Shown: piece after piece, positions 17,995-25,533 of the stretch
Position numbering within the stretch: the stretch's first letter is position 1
Layout of the letters: every line of letters starts with the position of its first letter
Source of the DNA: JAKPAM01 sp047601745
GTDB taxonomy: Bacteria; Pseudomonadota; Gammaproteobacteria; Burkholderiales; Burkholderiaceae_E
DNA length: 64,000 nt
Direction of reading: 5' to 3'
Assembly (NCBI GenBank): GCA_047601745.1
Contig: JASGIS010000001.1
Location: forward strand, 5,270,001-5,334,000
Made by a program: the position numbers and the translations under genes
Notes under the pieces: generated by a model
Seen by the model: only the letters and a program-made list of their open reading frames with translations
Told to the model about the DNA's origin: nothing
Databases searched by the model: none

Positions 17995-19439
17995 GTCCGG
18001 GCGCCGCGAGTCCCGCGCCCAACGGCCGTCCGAACGGCGCCTCGGATGGCGCCCCCGACGGCACCCCGGACGGCACCCCGGGCAGCACCCCGGGCAGCAC
18101 CTCGGATGGCACCCCGGGCAGCACCTCGGATGGCACCTCGGGCAGCACCTCGGATGGCACCTCGGATGGCACCTCGGGCAGCACCCCGGGCAGCACCCCG
18201 GGCAGCACCTCGAGCAGCACCTCGAGCAGCGCCCCAGGCACTGTTCCGCGCGACGCCCGCCGCGATCTGCGGATCGCCTGGTCCGGCCTGTTCGCGATGG
18301 CCTGCGCGATGGGCATCGGCCGCTTCGCGTACACGCCGGTGCTGCCTCACATGCAGGCCGACGCCGCGTTGTCGACCGCGATGGCCGGCTACGTCGCGTC
18401 GGCCAACTTCATCGGCTACCTGATCGGCGCGGTCCTGGGTTCGGTCGGCTACTTTCGCCCCCGGCGCTTCGGCTGGGCGGTGAGCGGCGTCGTCGCCAGC
18501 ATCGTCACGACCGCCGCGATGGGCTGGACCGGCGATCCGCTGGCCTGGTCGCTGCTGCGCCTGGTCAGCGGCATCGCCAGCGCGTTCGTGCTGATCTTCG
18601 GCGTCAGCCTGGTGCTCGAACACCTGAACCGCGTCGAGCGGCCGATGTGGGCCGCGCTGGCGTTCACCGGCGTCGGGCTGGGCATCGCGGTCTCGGCCGT
18701 CATCGTCGACGCCTGCACGCGCCTGGGCGCCTCGTCGCCGTCGATGTGGCAGGTGCTGGCCGTGGCCGCGCTCGGGTCGGGCGTCGCCGCGATCCGCTGG
18801 ATGCCGTCGCCGGCCTCGGATCCGGCCGCGCCCGGCCCCGTGCCGCCCGAACCGCTGTCGCCGCTGACCCGCCGCACGCTGCGGCTGGCGACGATCGCGT
18901 ACGGCGGCCTGGGCTTCGGCTACGTGATCAGCGCGACCTTCATCGTCGTCATCACCCGCCAGTTGCAACTGGGCCAGTGGGCCGAGACGTTGGTCTGGGT
19001 GGTCACCGGCCTGTCGGCGATTCCGTCCAACGTGCTGTGGCTGCGCTGCGCGCAGCGCTGGGGCTTCTTCAAGGCGCTGATGGCCGCGTACGCGGTCGAG
19101 GCCGTCGGCGTCGTGCTGATCTCGCTGTCCACCGGCATGGCCGGCCTGCTGGTCGGCGCGGTGATGCTCGGCTCGACGTTCATGGCGCTGACCGTGCTGA
19201 TCCTCGGCCTCGGGCGCCAGCTCGCGCCGACGCACCTGCACCGGATCACCGGCACGACCGCTGCCGCGTTCGCGATCGGGCAGATCGCGGGGCCGGCCGT
19301 CGCCGGGGCGATGGCCGAGCGCAGCGGCTCGTTCGTGCTGCCGTCGCTGATCGCCGGCACGGTGCTGCTGGCGGCGCTCGCGCTGACCGCGATCGCCGAA
19401 CGCGGCTACCGGGCCGGCGAGCCCGGCCGCGCCGCATAG
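17991..19439 (+). CDS. MFS transporter, YbfB/YjiJ-like
   Basis: This is a twelve-helix inner-membrane permease of unknown substrate. The first helix, FAMACAMGIGRFAYTPVLPHM, is the signature of the YbfB/YjiJ group, and the C-terminal half contains further helices up to LLAALALTAIAERGYR. The start appears to be the TTG at 17991, which overlaps the preceding stop by TTGA; the next in-frame ATG lies inside helix 1. The first about 85 residues before helix 1 are a Gly/Ser/Thr/Asp-rich tail encoded by a 12-bp tandem repeat. The last 68 bp recur, nearly identical, at 22229-22296, and its final codons overlap the convergent lyase gene by 34 bp. Confidence 0.87.
   Translation: MSPGAASPAPNGRPNGASDGAPDGTPDGTPGSTPGSTSDGTPGSTSDGTSGSTSDGTSDGTSGSTPGSTPGSTSSSTSSSAPGTVPRDARRDLRIAWSGLFAMACAMGIGRFAYTPVLPHMQADAALSTAMAGYVASANFIGYLIGAVLGSVGYFRPRRFGWAVSGVVASIVTTAAMGWTGDPLAWSLLRLVSGIASAFVLIFGVSLVLEHLNRVERPMWAALAFTGVGLGIAVSAVIVDACTRLGASSPSMWQVLAVAALGSGVAAIRWMPSPASDPAAPGPVPPEPLSPLTRRTLRLATIAYGGLGFGYVISATFIVVITRQLQLGQWAETLVWVVTGLSAIPSNVLWLRCAQRWGFFKALMAAYAVEAVGVVLISLSTGMAGLLVGAVMLGSTFMALTVLILGLGRQLAPTHLHRITGTTAAAFAIGQIAGPAVAGAMAERSGSFVLPSLIAGTVLLAALALTAIAERGYRAGEPGRAA
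18045..18236. repeat. 12-bp in-frame tandem repeat, 16 units, at the MFS N-terminus
   Basis: Sixteen consecutive 12-bp units encode tetrapeptides DGAP, DGTP, GSTP, GSTS, DGTS and SSTS in mixed order. The unit consensus is GGCAGCACCTCG or GATGGCACCTCG. All units keep the reading frame, so slippage would change the length of the cytoplasmic tail without breaking the transporter. Confidence 0.95.
19367..19434. repeat. 68-bp direct repeat, copy A (3' end of the MFS gene)
   Basis: It matches 22229-22296 at 65 of 68 positions; the three differences are C in this copy versus T in the other. This copy encodes the MFS C-terminus and, on the other strand, the C-terminus of the convergent lyase. Confidence 0.95.
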
Positions 19440-20305
19440 CGCTGGTCGAGCGCGTCGAACCGCGCCTTGTCGACGAGCCGCTGCCGTTCGGCGAACGGCG
19501 CGACGAGTGCAGGGTTTTCATCGAGCAGACCCGTGTCATGCAGCTCCGCCAGCGCGGCTTGCATACCGCGCACCGCGCCCTGCAGCGCCGCGTTCGCATA
19601 CAGCACCACGCCGTAGCCGAGGTGCGCCAGTTCCTCGCGCGAGCGCGTCGGCGTCTTGCCGCCGATCACGATGTTGATGAGTTGCGGTACATCGAATAGC
19701 GCGGGCAGCCGCTCGACGTCCTCGGCGGTGTCCATCGCTTCGATGAACAATACGTCGGCACCGGCTTCCGCGTAACGATGCGCGCGCTCGATCGCGTCAC
19801 CGATGCCATGCACCGCAGCGGCGTCCGTCCGCGCGATGATCTGCAGGTTCGGATCCTCGCGCGCGTCAACCGCCGCCTTCAACTTGCCAATCATCTCCGA
19901 CTCGGAAATCACCTCCTTGCCGGCGAAATGACCGCATTTTTTCGGCAACACCTGGTCCTCGAGCTGGATCGCATCCGCCCCGCAGCGCTCCAGCGTGCGG
20001 ACCGTATGCCGCACGTTCAGCGCGTTGCCGAAGCCCGTATCGGCATCGACCATCAGCGGCAATTCGACCGCATCACGCACGCGCGCGGTGTGCTCGGCCA
20101 GTTCGCCCAACCCGACGAAACCGAGATCCGGCAGGCCGAGCGACATGTTGGTGACGCCCGCACCGCTCAGATACAGCGCACTGAAGCCTATATCGACGGC
20201 GATCCGGGCGCTTAGCGCGTTGAACGTACCGGCGACGAGAAGTCCCTGGCGATTGGCGATGCTGCGCCGGAACGCGGCGCGACGAGCTGCGGTGTGATGG
20301 GTCAT
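19406..20305 (-). CDS. Isocitrate lyase/PEP mutase superfamily C-C lyase
   Basis: This is a 299-residue enzyme of the isocitrate lyase/PEP mutase superfamily. The metal-binding segment VDADTGFGN carries D87 and D89, and QLEDQVLPKKCGH carries the active-site C124, which marks true lyases such as 2-methylisocitrate or 2,3-dimethylmalate lyase rather than PEP mutase. The substrate is therefore likely a 2-hydroxy-dicarboxylate or tricarboxylate, but it cannot be fixed. It overlaps the upstream amidohydrolase gene by ATGA, so both probably belong to one degradative pathway. The C-terminus (AARPGSPAR) is read from the antisense of the MFS repeat. It could serve the prpC-derived methylcitrate pathway, but its context argues for a separate route. 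Confidence 0.87.
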   Translation of the reverse strand: MTHHTAARRAAFRRSIANRQGLLVAGTFNALSARIAVDIGFSALYLSGAGVTNMSLGLPDLGFVGLGELAEHTARVRDAVELPLMVDADTGFGNALNVRHTVRTLERCGADAIQLEDQVLPKKCGHFAGKEVISESEMIGKLKAAVDAREDPNLQIIARTDAAAVHGIGDAIERAHRYAEAGADVLFIEAMDTAEDVERLPALFDVPQLINIVIGGKTPTRSREELAHLGYGVVLYANAALQGAVRGMQAALAELHDTGLLDENPALVAPFAERQRLVDKARFDALDQRYAARPGSPAR

Positions 20306-21243
20306 GCGTAGCTTCGCTGGTCAAAACGGAACAAGGTTTTCGGCGAGTCGCGCAGCACGCGTGTGCGCTCATCGGAATCCGGCAGCCAGCGCGCGAGTGC
20401 CGCGTATGTCGCGTCGAAACCGGCGCGTCCGCGGTGCTGCGTATGCGGCCAGTCGCTGCCCCAAACCAACCGGTCGGGCGTGAAGGCGTCGCGCAGTGCG
20501 CGAGCCACGCCACGCGCCGCTTCGGTGCCATCGCCGACGAGGCTGTTGCGATAAGCGGCCGACAGCTTGACCCATACGCGCCCCGTGTTCGCGAGCGACA
20601 ACAAATGGCGGAAGCCCGGATCACGCTTACCCAGCACGGGTGAAGGGCGTCCGAAATGATCGAGCACCAGCGTGCACGACTGCTTCAAAAGCGATGCAAC
20701 GATCACTTGCAGATCCGCGGCTTCGCGATGGATCTCGACGTGCCAGCCGAGCGCATTGATGCGCGCAAATAGTGCACGCCAAACCTGCGCCCCGAAGTCG
20801 GGAATGGGCAGGCCGACGAGATTGAGCCGCATGCCCACGACACCGGCGCGATTCAGCGCGCCGAGTTCGTCATCGGTGATCGAGTGATCGATCACCGCGA
20901 CGCCGCGGAACCGGTTCGGATAACGACGCAATACATCGACGAAATACGTGTTGTCGGTACCAAGAAAGCTCGGCTGCACCAGCACCGCATGTGTGACGCG
21001 ATTCGCGACGAGATGCGCGACATACGCATCGAGCGATGCGTCGTAGTCGGGCACATGCCGCACGACGGATGCGAGCGGCAGGCCGCGCGCGAACACATGC
21101 GCATGCGCATCGACGGCCTCGACGGGAGTGCCCGCTTTGCGCCACGCGCTCATCGTCCGCGCGTATGAAACCGGTTCGACCTCCTGATCCACTGCTCGAT
21201 CCATGATGGCAAGCCATGATTTGGGGACGGCCTCGATCGACAA
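20302..21243 (-). CDS. Amidohydrolase family 2 (lactonase/decarboxylase-like) protein
   Basis: This is a 313-residue TIM-barrel metal hydrolase of the amidohydrolase-2 group, which includes 2-pyrone-4,6-dicarboxylate lactonase and related sugar-lactone and muconolactone hydrolases. The N-terminal HxH motif is in VDAHAHVF, a further histidine in VLDHFGRPSP, and the terminal aspartate in WGSDWPHTQH. The HFGRP and GSDWPH pattern is typical of lactonase-like members. Together with the downstream C-C lyase (ATGA overlap), it suggests ring-cleavage product or organic-acid catabolism. Transcription starts in the AT-rich region shared with the divergent LysR gene, so the regulator probably controls it. 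Confidence 0.88.
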   Translation of the reverse strand: MSIEAVPKSWLAIMDRAVDQEVEPVSYARTMSAWRKAGTPVEAVDAHAHVFARGLPLASVVRHVPDYDASLDAYVAHLVANRVTHAVLVQPSFLGTDNTYFVDVLRRYPNRFRGVAVIDHSITDDELGALNRAGVVGMRLNLVGLPIPDFGAQVWRALFARINALGWHVEIHREAADLQVIVASLLKQSCTLVLDHFGRPSPVLGKRDPGFRHLLSLANTGRVWVKLSAAYRNSLVGDGTEAARGVARALRDAFTPDRLVWGSDWPHTQHRGRAGFDATYAALARWLPDSDERTRVLRDSPKTLFRFDQRSYA

Positions 21244-21284
21244 CGTCCTATGTTCATGCTATTAAGCCTTCGAATAATTTTCCA

Positions 21285-21309
21285 GTATGGAATTAATAAT
21301 TAACCATAC
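21285..21309. promoter_or_regulatory. Interrupted palindrome in the amidohydrolase-LysR divergent region
   Basis: GTATGG at 21285-21290 and CCATAC at 21304-21309 are perfect inverse copies separated by an AT-rich 13-bp spacer (AATTAATAATTAA). It lies 9 bp before the LysR start and about 42 bp before the amidohydrolase start. LysR regulators usually bind interrupted dyads in such positions. The whole gap (21244-21318) is far richer in A/T than its surroundings. Confidence 0.5.
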
Positions 21310-21318
21310 CGTTTTATT

Positions 21319-22248
21319 ATGGAAATCAGGCACGTTCGCTACTTTCTCGCGATTGCGGATATGGGCAGCTTCACGCGTGCGGCCGACAAACTCGGCATTG
21401 CGCAGCCGGCACTCAGTCAAGCGCTGAACAGAATGGAGAAGGAGCTGGGGGTCAAGCTGTTCGACCGTTCGCGGCGCGGTGCGGCGCTGACGCCGGCAGG
21501 ATCCGCAATGGTCGACGATCTGCGCCTGAGCCTCTCGCGGCTCGACGCAGCAGCACATCGGGCCGGCGAAATCGCCGCTCAGCGTGCCGGACGCCTGACG
21601 ATCGGATTCGTCAGCGCTGCGTTGTTCGACACGCTGCCGCGCGCGATCCGTGCACTGAGGGAGAACGCGCCGGACGTCGAACTCGTGATGCGCGAGATGA
21701 GCAATGCCGAGCAGGCAATCGCGCTCGAACGAGGCGAGATCGATATCGGCTTGCTCCATACGCCTGTCGCAGTCAACGGTCGGATGCGCGAGAAGCTGAT
21801 CCAACGCGACCCGCTCGTCGCGGTGCTGCCGAAGGAATTTCCACGCCAGCCCGATGGCACCGTAACGCTGCAAGATATCGCCAAGGCCGGGTTGGTCTGG
21901 TTTCCGCACGACCAGTTACCGCTGATCCGCGCAGGCATCCTGAGCGCGTTCCGCCAAGCCGGACATCCGGTCGACATCGTGCTCGATGCCAACCGAACGC
22001 TGACCGTCATTGCCTGCGTCGCGGCCGGCTGCGGCGTGTCGCTGCTTCCCGGCGCCATCCGCGCACTCTCGTTCGACGGCGTCGTATACAGCAGTGTCCA
22101 CCCCGGCGCCGACGCACTGCCGCATCTGGAACTCAGCGCGATCTGGCCTGCGCAGTCGCGTCCGTCGCTTGCGGACCGGTTCGCCGCGCTCCTGCCGTCG
22201 ATCGGCGTTGGCGATGCCGCCCAGCATGGCTGGCGGCGCTCGTGCTGA
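21319..22248 (+). CDS. LysR-family transcriptional regulator
   Basis: This is a 309-residue LysR-type regulator. The N-terminal helix-turn-helix is standard: MEIRHVRYFLAIADMGSFTRAADKL, then AQPALSQALNRMEKELGVKLFDR. The co-inducer-binding domain follows from about residue 92 (LTIGFVSAALF). It is divergent from the amidohydrolase-lyase pair and probably activates it in response to a pathway intermediate. The last residues WRRSC and the stop are encoded by copy B of the 68-bp repeat, so the natural C-terminus may have been replaced at the insertion junction. Confidence 0.92.
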   Translation: MEIRHVRYFLAIADMGSFTRAADKLGIAQPALSQALNRMEKELGVKLFDRSRRGAALTPAGSAMVDDLRLSLSRLDAAAHRAGEIAAQRAGRLTIGFVSAALFDTLPRAIRALRENAPDVELVMREMSNAEQAIALERGEIDIGLLHTPVAVNGRMREKLIQRDPLVAVLPKEFPRQPDGTVTLQDIAKAGLVWFPHDQLPLIRAGILSAFRQAGHPVDIVLDANRTLTVIACVAAGCGVSLLPGAIRALSFDGVVYSSVHPGADALPHLELSAIWPAQSRPSLADRFAALLPSIGVGDAAQHGWRRSC

Positions 22249-22296
22249 CCGCGATCGCCGAACGCGGCTATCGGGTCGGCGAGCCCGGCCGCGCCG
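22229..22296. repeat. 68-bp direct repeat, copy B
   Basis: It matches 19367-19434 at 65 of 68 positions. It provides the LysR stop codon in one frame and a remnant MFS C-terminus in another. Confidence 0.95.
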
Positions 22297-22313
22297 GCTC
22301 GGCGCCGGCCTGA
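22230..22313 (+). pseudogene. Displaced 3' fragment of the MFS transporter gene
   Basis: In the MFS frame these 27 codons read like the transporter's end: LAALVLTAIAERGYRVGEPG, then RAGSAPA and a stop at 22311-22313. The intact gene's tail differs by two Ala-to-Val changes and one silent change and ends six residues earlier. There is no start codon or upstream MFS sequence here, so it is a remnant left by a duplication or insertion event. Confidence 0.8.
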
Positions 22314-22320
22314 GCCGCGT

Positions 22321-23928
22321 TCAACCGCGCGGCCGCTGCCGCCGACCGGCGGCGCGATCGCCGGCGCCCGCCGCCGCGTCACGGCGAGCGATCGACGACA
22401 CCGGGCGGCCGTACAGATCGTGTTCGTCCGCCGCCTCGATGCGGACCTCGACGAAATCGCCGGGCGCCAGGCCATCGGCGTCGTTCAGGTGCACGCGTCC
22501 GTCGATCTCGGGCGCGTCGGCCGCCGAGCGGCCGTTGGCCAGCCAGTCGCCGTCCTCGGTCTGTCCGACCTCGTCGATCAGCACCTCGATCGTTCGCCCG
22601 ACCTTGGCGGCCAGCCGCTGCGCGCTGATCCGCTCCTGCACGGCCATGAACCGCGCGCGCCGCTCCTCGCGAACGGCTTCGGGCACCGGATCGGGCAGCG
22701 CGTTGGCCGTCGCACCCTCGACCGGCGAATAAGCGAAACAGCCGACGCGATCGAGCTGAGCTTCCTGCAGGAAGCTCAGCATCGTCTCGAACTCGGCTTC
22801 GGTCTCGCCCGGAAACCCGGCGATGAACGTGCTGCGGATCGTCAGATCGGGGCACAGCTCGCGCCAGCGGCGGATGCGCTCGATGTTGCGCTCGCCGCTG
22901 GCCGGCCGCTTCATCGCCTTCAGGATGCGCGGATCGGCATGCTGGAACGGCACGTCCAGGTAGGGCAGCAGCCGCCCTCCGCGATCGGCCGCCTCGCCCA
23001 TCAGCGCGACCACCTCGTCGACGTGCGGATACGGATAGACGTAGTGCAGGCGCACCCAGACGCCGAGCCGGCCCAGCTCGCGCGCCAGTTCGGTCATCCG
23101 CGTGCGGGTCGGCCGGCCGTCGACGAAGCCGGTCCGGTAGCGGATGTCGACGCCGTACGCGCTGGTGTCCTGCGAGATCACCAGCAGCTCCTTGACGCCC
23201 GACTTGACCAGCGCCTCGGCCTCGCGCATGACCTCGCCGATCGGCCGGCTGACCAGGTCGCCGCGCATCGCCGGAATGATGCAGAACGCGCAGCGGTGGT
23301 TGCAGCCCTCGGAAATCTTCAGGTACGCGTAGTGCTTCGGCGTCAGCTTGATGCCGGCGGCCGGCACCAGATCGGTGAACGGATCGTGCGGGCGCGGCAA
23401 CTGCCGATGGACGTGGTCCATCACCTCTTCGGTCGCGTGCGGGCCGGTGACCGCCAGCACCTTCGGATGCACGGCCGTGATCAGGTTGTCGCCGCGTTCG
23501 TCGCGCCGCGCGCCGAGACAGCCGGTGACGATGACCTTGCCGTTCTCGGCGAGCGCCTCGCCGATCGCGTCCAGCGATTCGGTGACCGCGTCGTCGATGA
23601 AACCGCAGGTGTTGACGATGACGATGTCCGACTCGCCGTAGTCGGGCGCGATGTCGTAGCCTTCGGCCCGCAGGCGCGTCAGGATCAGTTCGGAATCGAC
23701 GAGCGCCTTCGGGCAGCCCAGCGACACGAAGCCCACGCGCGGCGCCCGCTTGCGCCGCGACCGGCGGGGCGCCGCGGCAGTGCCGCCCGCCCGGCCGGCG
23801 CGCGGCGCGCGCTCGACGGGCGCCTGCGTCGCGCGCGCTTCGGCCCCCGGGCGATGAACGGACTGGAAGCCGTCGTCGGCGCCCGGCACGGGCGCGACGT
23901 CATCGGCGGATCGAACGGAATCTTGCAC
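22321..23928 (-). CDS. rimO: Ribosomal protein S12 methylthiotransferase RimO
   Basis: RimO adds a methylthio group to an aspartate of ribosomal protein S12. The order is an MTTase N-terminal domain (VGFVSLGCPKALVDSE, then VNTCGF and VTGCLGARRD), a radical-SAM core with the CxxxCxxC cluster motif in EGCNHRCAFC, and a C-terminal TRAM domain. The total is 535 residues; the first about 62, rich in Ala/Arg/Pro, precede the conserved start and are longer than usual, so the true start may be internal. A perfect 26-bp palindrome lies in the coding sequence at 22755-22780. A TATAAT lies about 95 bp upstream on the minus strand. Confidence 0.96.
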   Translation of the reverse strand: MQDSVRSADDVAPVPGADDGFQSVHRPGAEARATQAPVERAPRAGRAGGTAAAPRRSRRKRAPRVGFVSLGCPKALVDSELILTRLRAEGYDIAPDYGESDIVIVNTCGFIDDAVTESLDAIGEALAENGKVIVTGCLGARRDERGDNLITAVHPKVLAVTGPHATEEVMDHVHRQLPRPHDPFTDLVPAAGIKLTPKHYAYLKISEGCNHRCAFCIIPAMRGDLVSRPIGEVMREAEALVKSGVKELLVISQDTSAYGVDIRYRTGFVDGRPTRTRMTELARELGRLGVWVRLHYVYPYPHVDEVVALMGEAADRGGRLLPYLDVPFQHADPRILKAMKRPASGERNIERIRRWRELCPDLTIRSTFIAGFPGETEAEFETMLSFLQEAQLDRVGCFAYSPVEGATANALPDPVPEAVREERRARFMAVQERISAQRLAAKVGRTIEVLIDEVGQTEDGDWLANGRSAADAPEIDGRVHLNDADGLAPGDFVEVRIEAADEHDLYGRPVSSIARRDAAAGAGDRAAGRRQRPRG

Positions 23929-24022
23929 GGCCTGCCTCTCGAGGTCGGCAGCGCTGCCGGAGCCCGCCGCCGCGCGCCGACACCGGGCCGGTCGGCCCTC
24001 GCGGTGCAGCGCAAAACCCTCT

Positions 24023-24028
24023 ATTATA
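24023..24028 (-). promoter_or_regulatory. Consensus -10 box upstream of rimO
   Basis: The minus strand reads TATAAT at 24028-24023, in CCTATAATAG, about 95 bp before the rimO start. No -35 match is seen at 16-18 bp. AAAACC and GGTTTT flank it as a short inverted repeat, so this could also be part of a weak end-of-operon structure for phaR. Confidence 0.4.
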
Positions 24029-24084
24029 GGCGGTTTTCTGCCGCGGGCGGGACCCTGGCCGGCAAGGTCCGTGCCCGCCGGACC

Positions 24085-24636
24085 TTACTTCTTGGTCCCG
24101 TCGAGGCCGCCGCCGAACGGAAAATTCTTGAGCATCGTCCGCGCCTGCTGGTGCATCTGGTCCTGCATCTGCACGAACAGGTTCTTGCTCTGCTCGATGT
24201 AGTTGCTCATCATGCTCTGGATCATCGGCGTCTGGACCGACATGAACTGGGTCCACATCTCGGGCGTCGGCATGCCCTTGGCGTCGTAGAACGCCTTCGA
24301 TTGATCCTGCAGCTTGTTCTGGATCTCGACGAAAGCCGCCATCGTCTTTTCCAGGTACACGCCCATCATCCCCTGCATCGCGTGACCGTAGAAACGGATC
24401 ATCTGCGCCAGCATCGGCGACGAGAACAACGGGTGGCCTCCGGCTTCCTCCTCGAGAATGATCTGCAACAGGATGCTGCGGGTCAGGTCCTCGTTACTCT
24501 TGGCATCGACGACGTTGAAGCTCTCGTTGTCGAGCACCAGTTGCTTGACGTCGCTGAGCGTGATGTAGGCGCTCGTTTGCGTATCGTACAAACGGCGATT
24601 CGGGTATTTCTTGATCAGTCGCGACGCATTCGCCAT
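24085..24636 (-). CDS. phaR: Polyhydroxyalkanoate synthesis repressor PhaR
   Basis: PhaR binds both DNA and PHA granules and represses phasin and pha genes until polymer accumulates. The 183-residue product has the conserved N-terminal PHB/PHA DNA-binding domain (RLIKKYPNRRLYDTQTSAYI) and a following granule-binding region with GHPLFSSPMLAQMIRFYG. The C-terminal half is Met/Gln-rich and helical. It is the last gene of phaC-phaA-phaB-phaR, 90 bp after phaB. A hairpin with an 8-bp stem (24690-24715) lies in that gap and may uncouple its expression from the enzymes. Confidence 0.96.
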   Translation of the reverse strand: MANASRLIKKYPNRRLYDTQTSAYITLSDVKQLVLDNESFNVVDAKSNEDLTRSILLQIILEEEAGGHPLFSSPMLAQMIRFYGHAMQGMMGVYLEKTMAAFVEIQNKLQDQSKAFYDAKGMPTPEMWTQFMSVQTPMIQSMMSNYIEQSKNLFVQMQDQMHQQARTMLKNFPFGGGLDGTKK

Positions 24637-24726
24637 CTATGACTCCTTCGCTGCTGCGGTCCGGGCCACACCCCCGGCATCCTCGGTGCGTGGCGGCGCC
24701 CACCGGAGCCGCCACCGGACACCCCC

Positions 24727-25461
24727 TCAACCCATGTGCATGCCGCCGTTGATCGAGAAATCGGCCCCCGTCGCCGAGCCGGCCTCGTCCGAGCACAGCC
24801 AGGCGATGATCGACGCAATCTCCTCGGGCGTGCCCAGGCGCCGCACCGGGATCGACGCGACGATCTTCTCGAGCACGTCGGGCCGCACCGCGCGCACCAT
24901 GTCAGTCGCGATGTAGCCGGGCGACACGGTATTGACCGTCACGCCCTTGGACGCGACTTCCTGCGCCAGCGCCATCGTGAAGCCGTGCAGGCCGGCCTTG
25001 GCCGTCGAGTAATTGGTCTGGCCGAACTGCCCTTTCTGCCCGTTGATCGACGAGATGTTGACGATCCGCCCCCAGCCCTTGTCCAGCATGCCGTCGATGA
25101 CCTGCTTGGTCACCGTGAACAGCGAGTTCAGGTTGGTGTCGATGACGGCATTCCAGTCGTCGAGCGTCATCTTGCGGAACACGCCGTCACGGGTGATGCC
25201 GGCGTTGTTGATCAGCACGTCGGGATTGCCGAACTCGGCCTTGACCTTGTCGAACGCGGTCTTCGTCGAGTCCCAGTCGCTGACGTTGCCCGGCGACGCG
25301 TGGAACGTGTAGCCGAGCTCCTTCTGCTCGCCGAGCCATTTGTTGTAGTCGCGGCTCGGGCCGCAGCCGGCGATGACCGTGAAGCCGCTCTTGTGCAGCC
25401 GCTGGCAGATCGCGGTGCCGATACCGCCCATACCGCCGGTGACATAGGCAACTCTTGTCAT
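24727..25461 (-). CDS. phaB: Acetoacetyl-CoA reductase PhaB
   Basis: This is an NADPH-dependent short-chain dehydrogenase making (R)-3-hydroxybutyryl-CoA for PHB synthesis. The 244-residue product begins with the cofactor loop VTGGMGGIGTAICQRL. It has NNAGITRD, the catalytic serine in VNISSINGQKGQFGQ and the YxxxK pair in NYSTAKAG. The C-terminus (GADFSINGGMHMG) is typical of PhaB. It lies 72 bp after phaA; that gap contains a small hairpin (GCGGGGC at 25503-25509 with GCCCCGC at 25514-25520). Confidence 0.97.
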   Translation of the reverse strand: MTRVAYVTGGMGGIGTAICQRLHKSGFTVIAGCGPSRDYNKWLGEQKELGYTFHASPGNVSDWDSTKTAFDKVKAEFGNPDVLINNAGITRDGVFRKMTLDDWNAVIDTNLNSLFTVTKQVIDGMLDKGWGRIVNISSINGQKGQFGQTNYSTAKAGLHGFTMALAQEVASKGVTVNTVSPGYIATDMVRAVRPDVLEKIVASIPVRRLGTPEEIASIIAWLCSDEAGSATGADFSINGGMHMG

Positions 25462-25533
25462 GGTGGATCTCCTCGTCGTCGTTGATGTGCTCGTGTTCGA
25501 TCGCGGGGCCGCCGCCCCGCTCCTCGGCTTCGA

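Larger units (their letters stand above)
19367..22296. other. Repeat-bounded catabolic islet (lyase, amidohydrolase, LysR)
   Basis: Three genes lie between two copies of the MFS 3' end. The outer genes on both sides terminate inside a repeat copy: the lyase stop is in copy A and the LysR stop in copy B. Without the segment, the MFS gene would run through copy B to a stop at 22311-22313, eight bases before the rimO stop, a normal convergent arrangement. The interior has more A/T-ending codons and an AT-rich promoter region. There is no integrase or transposase. I infer insertion by recombination; the direction and mechanism are not shown by the sequence. Confidence 0.7.

Noticed and set aside
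18045..18236. 12-bp array considered as an iteron/origin region
   Set aside because: It is in frame within a transporter gene, GC-rich, and no replication gene or AT-rich unwinding region is near.
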